NCBI GenBank assembly: GCA_034509925.1
Contig: CM067537.1
Coordinates: 7,087,001-7,151,000, forward strand
Direction of reading: 5' to 3'
From: Hirudinaria manillensis
Lineage: Eukaryota > Annelida > Clitellata > Hirudinida > Hirudinidae
Length of the DNA: 64,000 bases
Positions within the stretch are counted from its first letter, which is position 1; each line of letters starts with the position of its first letter. Below are positions 1-11,149 of the stretch, piece by piece. The translations under genes and the position numbers were made by a program. Under the pieces are notes generated by a model, which saw nothing but the letters and a program-made list of their open reading frames with translations, ran no database searches and had not been told where the DNA came from.

Positions 1-686
1 TCGTCTCCAAATGCAACCAATTTTTTGTTCGTATCGTGGCTTAATTATTAGATTCCCCTATTGTAGAAATATTTTAACCCATTGTAATTTGTGTGCGATC
101 AATCTTCATTAAAGATGAAACACTTTAAGGCGTAATTTAGGAGCTGTCTCTTTGGAAACAGTCTTTGTTTTCCAGAGCTCTTTGTAGCTTTGTGTCCAAG
201 TTTTGTCCGCTCCCACCTGTACATTCGGTTGATTTAAGAACTCTTTTTGAATTGTACTTTCGAAAGGTATTCTCGTATTTTTTAAGAAACAATTCTTTAA
301 ATTGCGTTACTCTCCAGTGTTACTAAAGGTTCGAATTCTAATTGTTAACATTTTATTCGTGTGACAGGTTATCAAAAATTGGTTTTTCTGCTTCGGAAGC
401 GATCATAAAAAAAAGTCTGTCTGAAGAAAAAGATATCAAATCGCAAGAGTAAAGAATTTTCAAGAAAACCGATTAATTAATCACTTCAATTGCAAAAAAA
501 AAATCACGAGCTGAAGTCAAAGCAATTGAAGTCGGAAGAACAGAAGCTGTCATTGATTTAAATAAACGTTAAATAAATTCGAAAAAATATAAAACTTTCA
601 ATTACAGTTTCACCTTAAAAGGAGAGACAATCGTTTCGAAAAACGAGTTTTGAATTTTGAGAAATGAACATTGCGAATCGTAGAAA
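1..686. other. No gene recognised; upstream of first lectin gene
   Basis: AT-rich sequence with no coding exon that I can support. A TATA-like stretch (atataaaac) lies about 100 bases before the first lectin start codon and may be its core promoter; this is weak. Confidence 0.4.
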
Positions 687-1745
687 ATGATTCAAATTGT
701 CTTCTGTCTTTCCATGATTGCAATTCTTCAATCAAGCGCTTCAACGAGATTTCTGAGATTTGGATCTTATAACTCGAGCATCCACTTTATGTATTATGAC
801 TTCATGAATTCAAAATTAAATTTATCCAGCAGGGCGATAACTTCCTTCGGGACGAGAGATTCAATTCATTGTTCAACCCTGTGTTTGATCAATTTGAATT
901 TTCAATGCAATTTCTTTTCATACTCCAGGAAAGACGAATCCTGTTCTATGTTTTCCAATCTGAGTTCAGTTAACGCAAATCTCTCGAATTTATTCGTAAG
1001 GTTGCCAGGTAAACAGATTGATTTGCAAATTAATTAAGTGATGTGCGTTTTAAGTTTTCTTTATGCAATTAAGAATTGTTGACAATCGCAGATTGTCCGA
1101 GTAATTTTACATTACTGGAAACATTTAATAATTGCTATTATGTCATTCCTGGGATGTGGACGTGGTCTGACGCTCGTAAAAAATGCAATGAGATCAACTC
1201 ACACGCCGTGATTGTGGAAGACGACGTGGAAGTCCAAGCTTTGAAGTATTTCATCAGTCTGCCAAACAGTTGTTATCATTCCTTTTTTCAAATCGATTTT
1301 AATTATAATAGTGTAATATGATAGTATAAAGATGTAAAAAGGATTCCTAGCAATTATTTAAAAATTATAGTGTATTAATAAATAAATATAATAATAAATA
1401 TATAAGATAATACAGTTATAGTATAATAAAATATAGTATAACCAAATGCGATTTCTTTTACTTGCAGATTATACAGGATTGATCCCTTCATGTTTAAACT
1501 CATTCCTATTAACATGGACCTCGGGCAGTACGGTGAACCAAAGTCTGGCGCCATTTGCATGGAAACCCTTCAAATTGAATGATGGACGGGAACTCGTCCT
1601 ACCCATTTCACGCTTCGACTGGGCACCAAACCAGCCTGACAACTACATGATGAATGAATTTTGTTTAAATCTCAGACTCTCTCTTAAGTTCAATGACAAT
1701 AACTGCCAGAGCAGTCTTTGCGTCATTTGTGAAATCGATGTTTGA
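687..1745 (+). CDS. PAN-CTLD secreted lectin-like protein, copy 1
   Basis: Exons 687-1008, 1092-1268 and 1468-1745 give 258 residues. Exon 1 encodes a signal peptide and a PAN/apple-like domain with the HCSTLC...QCNFFSYS...SCSMF cysteine pattern. Exon 2 (177 nt) starts the C-type lectin domain at DCPSNF, with CYY and the ARKKCN helix. Exon 3 completes it, with FVWKPF-type core, NQPDN (galactose-type QPD calcium/sugar motif), FNDNNC (the ND of the WND motif) and the VICEIDV end. Both introns are phase 1. The upstream ATG at 664 runs into a stop, so 687 is the start. It is likely secreted and calcium-dependent carbohydrate binding; the ligand is unknown. An extra Cys pair (IPSC and SSLC) is shared with copies 2, 3 and 5. 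Confidence 0.82.
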
Positions 1746-2254
1746 AAGATTGGGATTGATGATTGAAGGTGGCCAAGCACGACATGTAACATTGTTCGTG
1801 CATTGTCCTGGTCGTTTCCTAGCCCACCGTTCCATTAATGCAATTTGAGGAAAAAGTCTACTAATTAACAAGAATATAAACGTGTTTTGGAAAACACATT
1901 TGCGTTTTTTTACGATGACAAACAACAAAGATGACGTTATCGATTTGGTTTCAGAACCCTTCATAGAGCCACACTGTTATTCATGTGTTTCCATTGAAAG
2001 TCAGGTTCGTGATTGGAGCAATTTCATCAATCCAATGTTTCCCATTGCATCGAATGGCTTTAAGGAGGCGGAAGAACGTAGCAAATAGTTATAAGCTGGG
2101 AAATAATGCTGCCAGTAATGATTAGTTCAATGCGTTAGTAATATATAATAGTAAAATATTAGATAACATAACAATATAACAATATTATCAATAATAATAG
2201 CTTTCCTAAAACTGTTTTTAGGTTTAGTTGCATGAAAAAATTAAGTTTAAAACA
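1746..2254. other. Intergenic, lectin copies 1-2
   Basis: About 500 bases between adjacent lectin genes. An open frame at 1882-2088 has no domain and no splice support, so I do not call it. No repeat or RNA gene seen. Confidence 0.4.
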
Positions 2255-3423
2255 ATGCTGTTGAAGACGATAAAACACATCACTTTATTGTTGCTGGTCT
2301 TAAACCATGGAAGTCCGTCCAAAATTATGAGTCGATTTATTTCATCGTCTCCACCTAATCTGGATATCCTGGATCTCTACTACGATTTCCTGCTCTCAAA
2401 TCTGAGTCCAGTCGAACCACCGATACTCGTGGACAAAGTCAATAGTGCAGCCCAATGTTGTCTCTTGTGTTCACTTAACACCCAGTTCACATGTAATGGT
2501 TTCTCTTATTTCTCTAAAGAACAATCTTGTCTTTTGATGCCGATGTTTAATTCAAAGAATAGAAGCTCTTCATCTAGTTCATTTAAAAAGGTTCCAGGTA
2601 AGTTTATGACGTTTAGATTTTGTCTCAACGAGTAAGAAATAAAACTAATGTAGTACTTTTAAGATGATAATAATGTTGCTGAAAATGACTTAACTAATCT
2701 CGTGAATAGTTATTAGATTTTTTTAACGACAGATTTCTGAATTCGGTTCACAAAATTAATCAGAACAAAATTATTGCAGATTGTCCTGGTAGTTTTGTTT
2801 ACCTTCCGATTTACAACAAGTGTTACAAGTGGATGGTAGGTTCCTTCAACTGGTCTATTGCACGTAAACTGTGCAACGACGTTAATTCCCACCCTTTGGT
2901 GACCGACAATCCTTTGGAATTAGATGCAGTATCTGTTTTCAGCTCCTTATCTTATGGTGAGAATTGGAATGCTTAATTAGCAAAATTTATACGAGCTGTT
3001 CTAGAACAAATTTCCAAAAAGCTGATGTCAATATTGGTAGGTTTAACATTAATTAAAATTTGAGGATTCTTTTAAATAATATATTTTTAACCACTTTATT
3101 ACAAAATGCCACTAAGTCCGATTTTGATTGAACTAATCTTAGGAGATGCAAAGGCAGATTATTCCTCGTGTATAGCCGGGAATTATCTTAGTTGGATTTC
3201 AGCTAATATGATCAAACCTAATCAAAATCCCTTTGTATGGAAACCCTTCCAAATGAATGATGGCTCAGAACCTTACCTTCCCATCAGTTTTATCAAGTGG
3301 GTTTCTGGTCAACCCGACAACAGTGGTTCAGTGGAATTTTGTGCTGAAATGACCCGATCATTCACAATTAACGATTTGAGTTGTGATGCTACCAGATGTG
3401 TAGTATGTGAAATAGATGTTTAA
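2255..3423 (+). CDS. PAN-CTLD secreted lectin-like protein, copy 2
   Basis: Exons 2255-2597, 2780-2956 and 3143-3423 give 266 residues; both introns are phase 1. Residues 1-20 are a hydrophobic signal peptide (ITLLLLVLNH). The PAN-like domain has CCLLC...FTCNGFSYFS...SCLLM. The lectin domain runs from DCPGSF to VVCEIDV, with YLSWISA in the WIGL position, SGQPDN and INDLSC. The start is the first ATG in frame; the upstream frame has only a TTG. The first 145 bases of exon 2 match those of copy 5 (11593-11737) with one difference, far closer than exons 1 or 3, which suggests gene conversion. A polyadenylation-type AATAAA lies near 3681. Confidence 0.82.
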
Positions 3424-4370
3424 TTTATTTTATCTTTTTGATTTTATATAATTTAATTATTTTTTTTATTCAATCTAATTCGCTTAATTACTTAATTTGT
3501 AATTAATTAAATTAATTAATTAAATGTAATTAATTATTTATTTTCATCCGAGGAGATGTCATATTTTACTTTGCCTTGTGAGAATCGCTCTTCATTACAT
3601 TGTTTGCATAATATTAGTTAAATTAAATGAGTTGTTTGAATATCTATTTATAAATTGGCTGCAAAAGGTGTTTATCGCAATAAAATTCTGAAATTCCAAA
3701 GAACAAATTGCTTCATTAATTAATAAATAATAAATAAATAATTCATTAATTATTATTAATGGTCAAGCTTGCAGACTAAAAGCGCCATAACGTGTCAAAG
3801 TTGACCACAATTCGTTATAAAGAAGTGAAATAGAGTACCAAAAAGAAACTAAAAAATCCAAAGTAAAATTATTCCATTCTTCGGCCCAAATGAAAGCTTC
3901 ATCCTCATTTTGGAGTCAACCTGCCATTTGTCTTGTACATTAATTGTCTCTTTTTCAACAAAAATTGCATTGACAAAATCTCTTCATTCGATTATTGGCG
4001 GTTGAAAGATTTATTGCATTCTCGCAAAGCCCAGCGATGAATAAAACATGAATTGATTTTCTCCGGAAGTACCCGTCAGTTATTACTCCTGCAAGACTCA
4101 TTGTCCAAAAATAGTGCTGCACGGATGTGCGTGATTTCTCTTTGAGAATGCTTTAAAAACCACTGTGAGAAATGTTTTGCGCAAAATAAAAGGCAAGATT
4201 AAATGATCTGATTCTGTAAAACAAGGTTAACAAGGAGTTAGTGTAAGTTGTGGCAGTAATATAATATATAATACAACATGATGTATATTAATAACTCTCT
4301 GGCAAATATCATAATAAGTAAACTTTCATCCCATTGAAAAAATTGATGCAGAATCCTGCTATTGAAGAAG
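3424..4370. other. Intergenic, lectin copies 2-3, with shared promoter-like block
   Basis: TTAA/TAAT-rich 3' flank of copy 2 (3440-3540), then the upstream region of copy 3. A block around 4141-4200 matches the region before copy 5 (see the separate regulatory entries). No gene recognised. Confidence 0.4.
4151..4164 (+). promoter_or_regulatory. TATA-like element shared by lectin copies 3 and 5
   Basis: CTTTAAAAACCACT stands about 210 bases before the ATG of copy 3 and is repeated exactly at 10916-10929, about 220 bases before copy 5. Both are preceded by a GAGA-type trinucleotide context and followed some 40 bases on by AAGGCAA and then a TGTAAAAC block. TTTAAAA could serve as a TATA box. 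Function is inferred from conservation and position only. Confidence 0.4.
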
Positions 4371-5149
4371 ATGGTTAAGACCATTTGTTTATTGTTGCTT
4401 GTCCTAAATCAAGGAAGTCCGTCCATAATTACGGGTCGATTTTTTTCATCGTCTCCATCTCATTTGGATACTCTGGATCTCTATTACGATTTCCTGCTCT
4501 CAAATCTGAGAACAGTCGAACCACCGATAAAAATGGACAAAGTCAGTAGCGTTATCCACTGCTCTGTCCTATGTATGGTTAATAATCAATCCAGATGCAA
4601 TGCTTTCTCATATTCAACCGAAGAGCAATCTTGTCTCTTGGTGCCGATGTTGAATCCAAAGAATACAAACTCTTCCTTCAGTATATATAAAAGAATTCCG
4701 GGTAAACTTTCTTATGAAATTTCATCTTAATTTCAAGTACAAGAAATTAAAGCAAAGATGGCACATTTTAGATCATCGCAGACTTAGATTATTGATACAA
4801 AATAACTGACATAATTGATGAGTTCTTCCAGCTTGTAAAACTATTAATGAACTAGTAATAGTCTATTAATATTAACTAATAATACTAAACATCAACATTT
4901 TTGGATTCAAATCAAGAAGTTAAAAAAACATTCCAGATTGTCCGAGTAATTTCGTTTACCTTCCGAATTACAACAAGTGTTACAAGTGGATCGTAGGTTC
5001 GTTCGACTTTGCAAATGCACGTAAACAATGCAATGCAGTGAATTCCCATCCTTTGGTTACCGAAGATCCATTGGAATTAAATGCCACCTTTGCTTTCAGA
5101 TCCCTTTCTTATGGTGAGAATTTGAATAGTTAATTATGAACGTTGTGTG

Positions 5150-5204
<55 letters not shown>

Positions 5205-7396
5205 TAAAGAATTTACGAATGTTGACACTTCGATGTTACATTAAAAAGAGTGGCCATTTGGCATTTTCAACTAGAACATTGTGAGGTTCTTCATATCATG
5301 GCCTATAACATTTGCATAAGAAATTTTGCATAACCTTTTTTTTGTATTTTGTAATAATCTTGGGTAACCTCTAAATCTTTTTTAGATTCTCTATTGGCAT
5401 TTCACGGTTTCTATGATAGAGGGACTAATTTTTCAATTATATAACAAAAGTTGACAAGCAGCATGAATATAACAGACAGTTTTACATAAAGAAAGCATTC
5501 GATCATCACAATTTAAAAAAAAAATCATTAAAGTTTATATTGTCCTTTCTGAGAGCCTCCATACTGCCTGCCATAAGTTATCATGAATCTAGGATGATTG
5601 ATTGGATAGGTCTTCCTAAGGCTTTTAACGGGATTCGAATAGAATACCGATTATAACTTTTCCCAGACTGAAATATATCATTGTTCAGGTCAATCATTGC
5701 TCTCCTCACTTACAGCGTCATTAGCAACTTGAACTATTACATTCCTGCAAGAATTAAGCAAGTGATTGTCACATCTTTAAGCGGACCACATTTTTTGGCA
5801 TAACTTTCGTAAACATTAATTTTATGTCATGAAATTTGGATATATAATTTAAATTTTAGTATGAAATCTTGGTATAAAGTTAGAAACGAATTTATTACAC
5901 ATTTTGGCACGAAATGCAAATTATCGTGACAACATGTTCGTCATATCTTTAAGAGGTGCTCAAGAAAAGTCACAGATAGCATTAGGGGGACGAATGGAGG
6001 TCAGAAATTTTTTCAAACGAAGTAAAAGTTTAATTTTGATTGTCCTGGTGGGTGACAGCATTACTGGCAACATTTAAGAAAAGAGTATGAGGTTTATTGC
6101 GCAGGAATATTGTAGGTGCTTCAGTGATGTTCTGGGGGAGGATTTTCAGCTTGCGTTCAGATAGAATTATCTTTTATTCCTGGAAAACCGGTGTCGAAGG
6201 ATTATATCAAGACCAGTTCCAGTTTTCTCATTCTATTTGCTAAATGATCCCATAAAAATGACTTTGTTTTCCAGCTTCCAATCACACCTCAAAGGAAGCA
6301 ATGTCATTTTTCCATGAAGAAAAGGTAAATGTTATCAAATGACCAGCGTGTCCTCCTGATTTAAATCCTATAGAAAATGTTTGGTAGACTATGACGAGGA
6401 AGGTTTACCACAATGGTAAACAATATTCAACAATTACGGAGTTAAAAGAGGCGATAATTGAATCCTGGAAAAGCCTGCTAAAGGAATGCCAGGAATAAAT
6501 AGTGGCGTGAATGAAATCAAAATGCATTTATGTAATAGATACGAGTAGGCAATGCACATCATATTGACACTATTTTTGAATTTATAAAATCATTAGACCA
6601 CTTATTATCGTCTTTTCATTTCAGGCAACTTAAAGATATGACGAATAATCACTTAACAAAAATAGACTTTAGAACATATTTCCAAAAGTTATTGTCAGAA
6701 TGTAGAATAAAGTTCCATATCTCCCTTATTTTCAACATCTATTTTTTGCATTTTTCCCTTGAATTCACAACTAACTTGGAACTGGAAACCAACCGGAAAT
6801 AGTTTTAAAATTTTAAAATCGCAAATTTTCTTATTTAGAAATTTCGCAAATATTAAGGACATGCTTTTAAACGAGTTTAATGGGTTTGCATTTTAACGCC
6901 GCCAGTTAGGGTCAAATTGTATTTTAGAAAAATCGTTCTTAAAATGTCCACAGACAATTTTTCTTATACCAATAGACATAATAATTCATATTAGCATGCT
7001 TTTGCAGTATTACTAGTTGAGACTACTTATTATTAGTTGAGATGTTACTTTACAGCAGTGAAACATATAGTATTGGGTATTGATACTGGTAAAGTATTAA
7101 TGGCAAACATTTCAGGAGAAGCACAAGTGGATTACTCTTCGTGTTTGACCGGGAATTTATTTACTTGGATTGCAGCCAAAATGATCAAACCCAATCAAAA
7201 TCCTTTTGTGTGGAAGCCATTTCTAATGAAAGATGGCTCAGAACCTTACCTCAACATAACCTACATCGGCTGGGGGCGAGGACAGCCCGACAACAGTGGT
7301 TCGGTTGAACATTGCGCAGAATTGACCCGCACTCTCATAGTGAACGATGTGACTTGTTTCAGTTCCAGATGTGTAATATGCGAAATTGATGTCTGA
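4371..7396 (+). CDS. PAN-CTLD secreted lectin-like protein, copy 3
   Basis: Exons 4371-4701, 4937-5113 and 7116-7396 give 262 residues with the family's phase 1-1 introns. A signal peptide (TICLLLLVLNQ) is followed by a PAN-like domain (HCSVLC...RCNAFSYS...SCLLV), then a lectin domain with FTWIAAK, RGQPDN, VNDVTC and VICEIDV. The second intron is about 2.0 kb, against 0.19-1.27 kb in sister copies, because it holds a (ATT)n tract and a Tc1-type transposon remnant. The 3' flank (about 7420-7540) is recognisably homologous to that of copy 5 (about 13355-13460), so these two copies arose by segmental duplication. Confidence 0.82.
5152..5202. repeat. (ATT)n microsatellite
   Basis: About 50 bases of pure ATT repeats shortly after the exon 2 donor of lectin copy 3. 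Copy 5 has a degenerate GTT/ATT tract at the matching place (11805-11878), so the tract predates their duplication. Confidence 0.9.
5937..6645 (+). mobile_element. Decayed Tc1/mariner-superfamily DNA transposon
   Basis: A 17-base perfect inverted repeat bounds about 709 bases: TTCGTCATATCTTTAAG at 5937-5953 and its reverse complement at 6629-6645. Inside, on the plus strand, are pieces of a Tc1 transposase: SVMFWG (near 6130), a region resembling the second catalytic Asp segment (FFHEEKVNVIK, near 6300) and the diagnostic PPDLNPIENVW (near 6360). Several stops and frame changes interrupt it, and the DNA-binding half and first catalytic Asp are missing. A second partial copy of the end sequence (CACATCTTTAAG, near 5771) may be an outer repeat, as in IR/DR-type Tc1 elements. 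It is dead and lies in the sense orientation within an intron. Confidence 0.75.
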
Positions 7397-9080
7397 TTCC
7401 GTTTATCGTTTTCAATATAAAGGAATGGAAAGCTTTCCAGGATATCCAGGATGTTGTAGAAATTCGTGTAATTGGAAGTGAATTCAGAAATTGCACGAAT
7501 TTTCTAGATTAAATGTTTTCCGTATTGTTTTATTTCTTCAGTATATCAAATGAAATTCTACTTTTGCTTTTACGATTGGAAATTTCTTTGTGAATCTGCG
7601 CCTAAAGGTTTTATATTAATTACAATTAATATTGATTGTTTATTTATTAATCACAAATATTGTCAAAATAAATATTTTCAAAATAAATTTGTGAAAATAC
7701 AAATGAGGGTCTTTAACAATCCATTTTTAAACATCTGCCTTAGACAACACTAAGACATTGATTAAAATTGAGCTGCGGTATGAAATTTTAATAGATTTTA
7801 TTATACGGTTGAGTGTGGCCTATTAATTTTTGTTAAGGGTAACATTTAAAAATATTTTTATTTATTTATATTAATAATCAATATTATTTATTGTAAATTA
7901 AGGAATCATGTTCGATATAAATAGAAATAAACGTAACATCCACATCACCAGCCACCATCGCTAAGTTAATTTCGAGAGTCCGCACCAGAATCTTTTTTAA
8001 CTTAGACGTCGGTGCAACTCTGAAAACTCTTGAAATTGCATTGGAAAAAAACTTAGAAATTGTAGGAATTCTATATTCTAAATGAACTCAACATTTGAAA
8101 GAGAAAATATAGTGCTCGTTTGGAAAGCTTTGGAAACAAATGTGGAGTTTAATTATTCTGTCCGATATTGTTTCATACTCGTTCTCAATAATGCCAGCGA
8201 ACCCCGACAAAAGAAGTGTAGAGTCTTCTGAATGAGTAACACAGTCATGTACTAGACGTGGCATTAATTTAATAATGCAATAACAATTACAAATTAATTG
8301 TTTATATACTTAGTTCACTTTCACAGAATTCATCCTATCGACCAAATGACGGATAACGAAGCAGAAACAAATTACTTAATTTAAGTTAAATTCCTAAATC
8401 CAGCAGACAAAAAAAACCTCTCTAAACATAAACTTTTGAGTTCGTCTGCACTTCCAGAGCACTCCCCAACACAATAGGGCCCTTTGGATGAAGCGCAAGA
8501 TCTGGATTCAATCTACTACATCATCAAAAATGGTGTGCTTGGAAATTTAAAATTATTTTTATTAACTTGTTGGTCCCATGAATTAAAATGAAAATAAATA
8601 AATATAATGTAGCACAAATAAATAAAAGTCGGTAACTTTATTTTCCAAGAAGAATTGCTGATTAAATAAATGGTCACCAGTTTATTCTAAATTATTAAAA
8701 GCCTAATAAATTGAGATGAAGATGTAAACCATACATGCCGATGTGTTCATGTCTTTCAGAATGAATCGTCAACAAGGGTTTTATTGTTTTAGAAAGAAAA
8801 GCTGAGTTCATGAAAGCATTCCTGCATAATTCAATTCTAAGTCCAACTATTAATTTGGACTTTAAAGTCACAATTAATCTTAAAAAAACCTCTTATTCGT
8901 TCGTCATTCATAAGACCTGGAAAACTGAATTAAAGCGCACACTTTATGAAATTGCTGAGCTAGCTAAAGTGCTCAGAAATTCAAATATTGGTATAATATT
9001 TGGTTTAATTTATAACATATATTACATAGCATGTATAATATATAATAACAAATATTAGACAAAATAGTTTAATTTGACAG
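7397..9080. other. Intergenic, lectin copies 3-4
   Basis: About 1.7 kb of AT-rich DNA. Its start (to about 7540) is the 3' flank duplicated after copy 5. Small open frames at 7550-7753 and 8810-9058 have no family features and no splice support. No RNA gene or transposon end recognised. Confidence 0.4.
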
Positions 9081-10324
9081 ATGATCGCAGAAATCACAGT
9101 GATGAAGCTCTTTGATAAAATCATCCTTTATCTGACCCTGGTTTCGACAAATTTCCGGCAAACCTTTTCGACTAAGTTCTTGAAAATTGGATCTTATAAT
9201 CTGGACATTTATCTCTTATATTATGATTTCTTGAGCACAAATGCGGACGCCGTCAACAGTACGAGGATTTTACCCGGAATTAGGAGCTCAAGCCATTGTT
9301 CCGTCCGGTGTCTGATCAATGTTGACTTCCGATGCAACATATTTTCATACTCCTTACAAAGAGGATACGTTTTGTTTCCAAGTCTCAATTCAGGAAATGG
9401 AAATCTCCTCAATTTGTTTGCGAGGATTCCAGGTTGATTTATAAAAACATAATTTTTTTTTAGAATAGCTGCCTCGATGACTAAATGTTCCCTCGATGAT
9501 TGCAACTTTTTAAATTTATGAAAGATTACAAATATAATGGCAAGCCAATGGAATTATTTGTTTTTATAAAATAATAATAACTTATTGACATCAATCAGAA
9601 AATCTGGACGCCATTTTAGTTCAATTTTTGATTTGCTTATTTCTATGAAACCTCCTCAGAAAGGCTATCGTCTCAATAATTCTAATTTTTAAATTCGTTG
9701 CAAACATGAAGAATGTCCGAGCAATTTCTTGAATATTGAAAAGTACAACAAGTGTTACTACGTGATGTCTGGTTCATGGAATTGGTTCGATGCTCGTAGG
9801 AAATGCAACGAACTAGATTCACACCCCCTCGTGATAGATAATTCTATGGAAGTGAACGCTCTGAAATACTTCTTCTCTCTTCCCAGAAGTTAGTAAAGTT
9901 ATGATGGAAATAATAAGCTTTAGATTGTATCGATTGTCTATCTGCAAATGGCACATAATGAGACGTGTAAAGTTATTATGATTAATTAGAAAGTAATTAG
10001 AAGTAGCTTTATAGAATATTTGAATCTCTTACCTTAAAATCAACAGATTATACGAACTTGACTCCACTAACTTTAAGGCCACTAAATTTTGCATGGTCAT
10101 CGGCTATGATGGTACAAGCTAATCAAATGCCATTCGTATGGAAACCTTTTCAAATGAAAAATGGACAAGAGCCTTTCCTTGCCATTACGTATTACAACTG
10201 GGCCTCTGGTCAGCCTGATAACTACACCAAAGATGAGTCCTCCATTAATTTGGGGATGAATGTCCAGTACAACGACAACGGCTGTAAACTTTCTATCGGC
10301 GTTATTTGTGAAATCGACGTGTAA
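9081..10324 (+). CDS. PAN-CTLD lectin-like protein, copy 4 (cysteine-depleted)
   Basis: Exons 9081-9432, 9712-9888 and 10047-10324 give 268 residues, or 261 from the second Met at 9102, which better fits the signal peptide. Intron phases and the 177-nt exon 2 match the family. QPDN and YNDNGC are kept. Unusually, the last PAN cysteine (SC[S/L]M in sisters) is gone (YVLF), the CTLD cysteine before the calcium region is replaced (ESSI where sisters have EFC/EHC/EYC), and the family's extra pair (SSC and RC) is missing on both sides. The first donor, gttgat, is weaker than in sister copies. It could be a decaying gene or one with altered disulfides. Confidence 0.7.
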
Positions 10325-11149
10325 TTTGCGAAAAAATGAATGGCTCAAGTAACGTGTACGAATTTCTGATAATTTACGATTATAAATTGGAAAATGAAAA
10401 CAATGATGTACATGCTCTGAATTTGGAACGGAATTTAATTGGCTTTCAGTTTTTCAGTCGAGCTATCTATCTGTTCTAATAAATGTTCATAAAAGTTCAT
10501 AAAACTTGTAAAAACAAGTGAAGATAAATTTCGCATGCATTAGAAATTTGGCAGATATATCCACATTTAAGTACCCTTATAAAAGCAATGTCATTTTCTG
10601 CTTTTGTCCCATGAATAAAAACGTAGTTGTTATTTGAAATTTCTTGCAATACCACTGATTGTAATGCTGGGGTTATTTTATTTTTCTATTAATTATCGGC
10701 TAAAAAAAAACATTTTGTGATTAAAAAAATATAGTCGCTAATTTTCAATCACCAACATTCGAATCACGAGAGTAGTGGAAATGGAAGTGCATTATAAAAT
10801 CAATTTTTGAAGTTCAATGACAACCTAGAAACTTGGTGAACGACTAAAACGCAATCATGAAAAAGACAGAAAGTCTGTATTATTCTGTATTGGTTATCAT
10901 GGCTGCTTGGAGACGCTTTAAAAACCACTCTGTCGAGTGCTTCCTTTGAGATAGAAGGCAATACTCTATATTTTGTCCAACTTTGTAAAACGTAGTTTAA
11001 GTAAGTAAATGTATTGTAATTAAATATATCAAATTACATAATTAAATTATAATATTATAATATGCTAATAACTCACTTGTACATATTGCAATCATTCACT
11101 TTTCAAGCAATTTCAAAAACAGGTGTTTAATATCCTGCTAGTGGAGGTG
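10325..11149. other. Intergenic, lectin copies 4-5
   Basis: No gene recognised. Contains the promoter-like CTTTAAAAACCACT block at 10916-10929, followed by AT-rich DNA up to the copy 5 start. Confidence 0.4.
10916..10929 (+). promoter_or_regulatory. TATA-like element, second copy
   Basis: An exact 14-base match to the element at 4151-4164, at a similar distance before the ATG of lectin copy 5, with similar following blocks (AAGGCAA, TGTAAAAC). Core-promoter role inferred. Confidence 0.4.

Noticed and set aside
1882-2088. Open frame between lectin copies 1 and 2
   Set aside because: No similarity to the family and no splice sites in the right phase.
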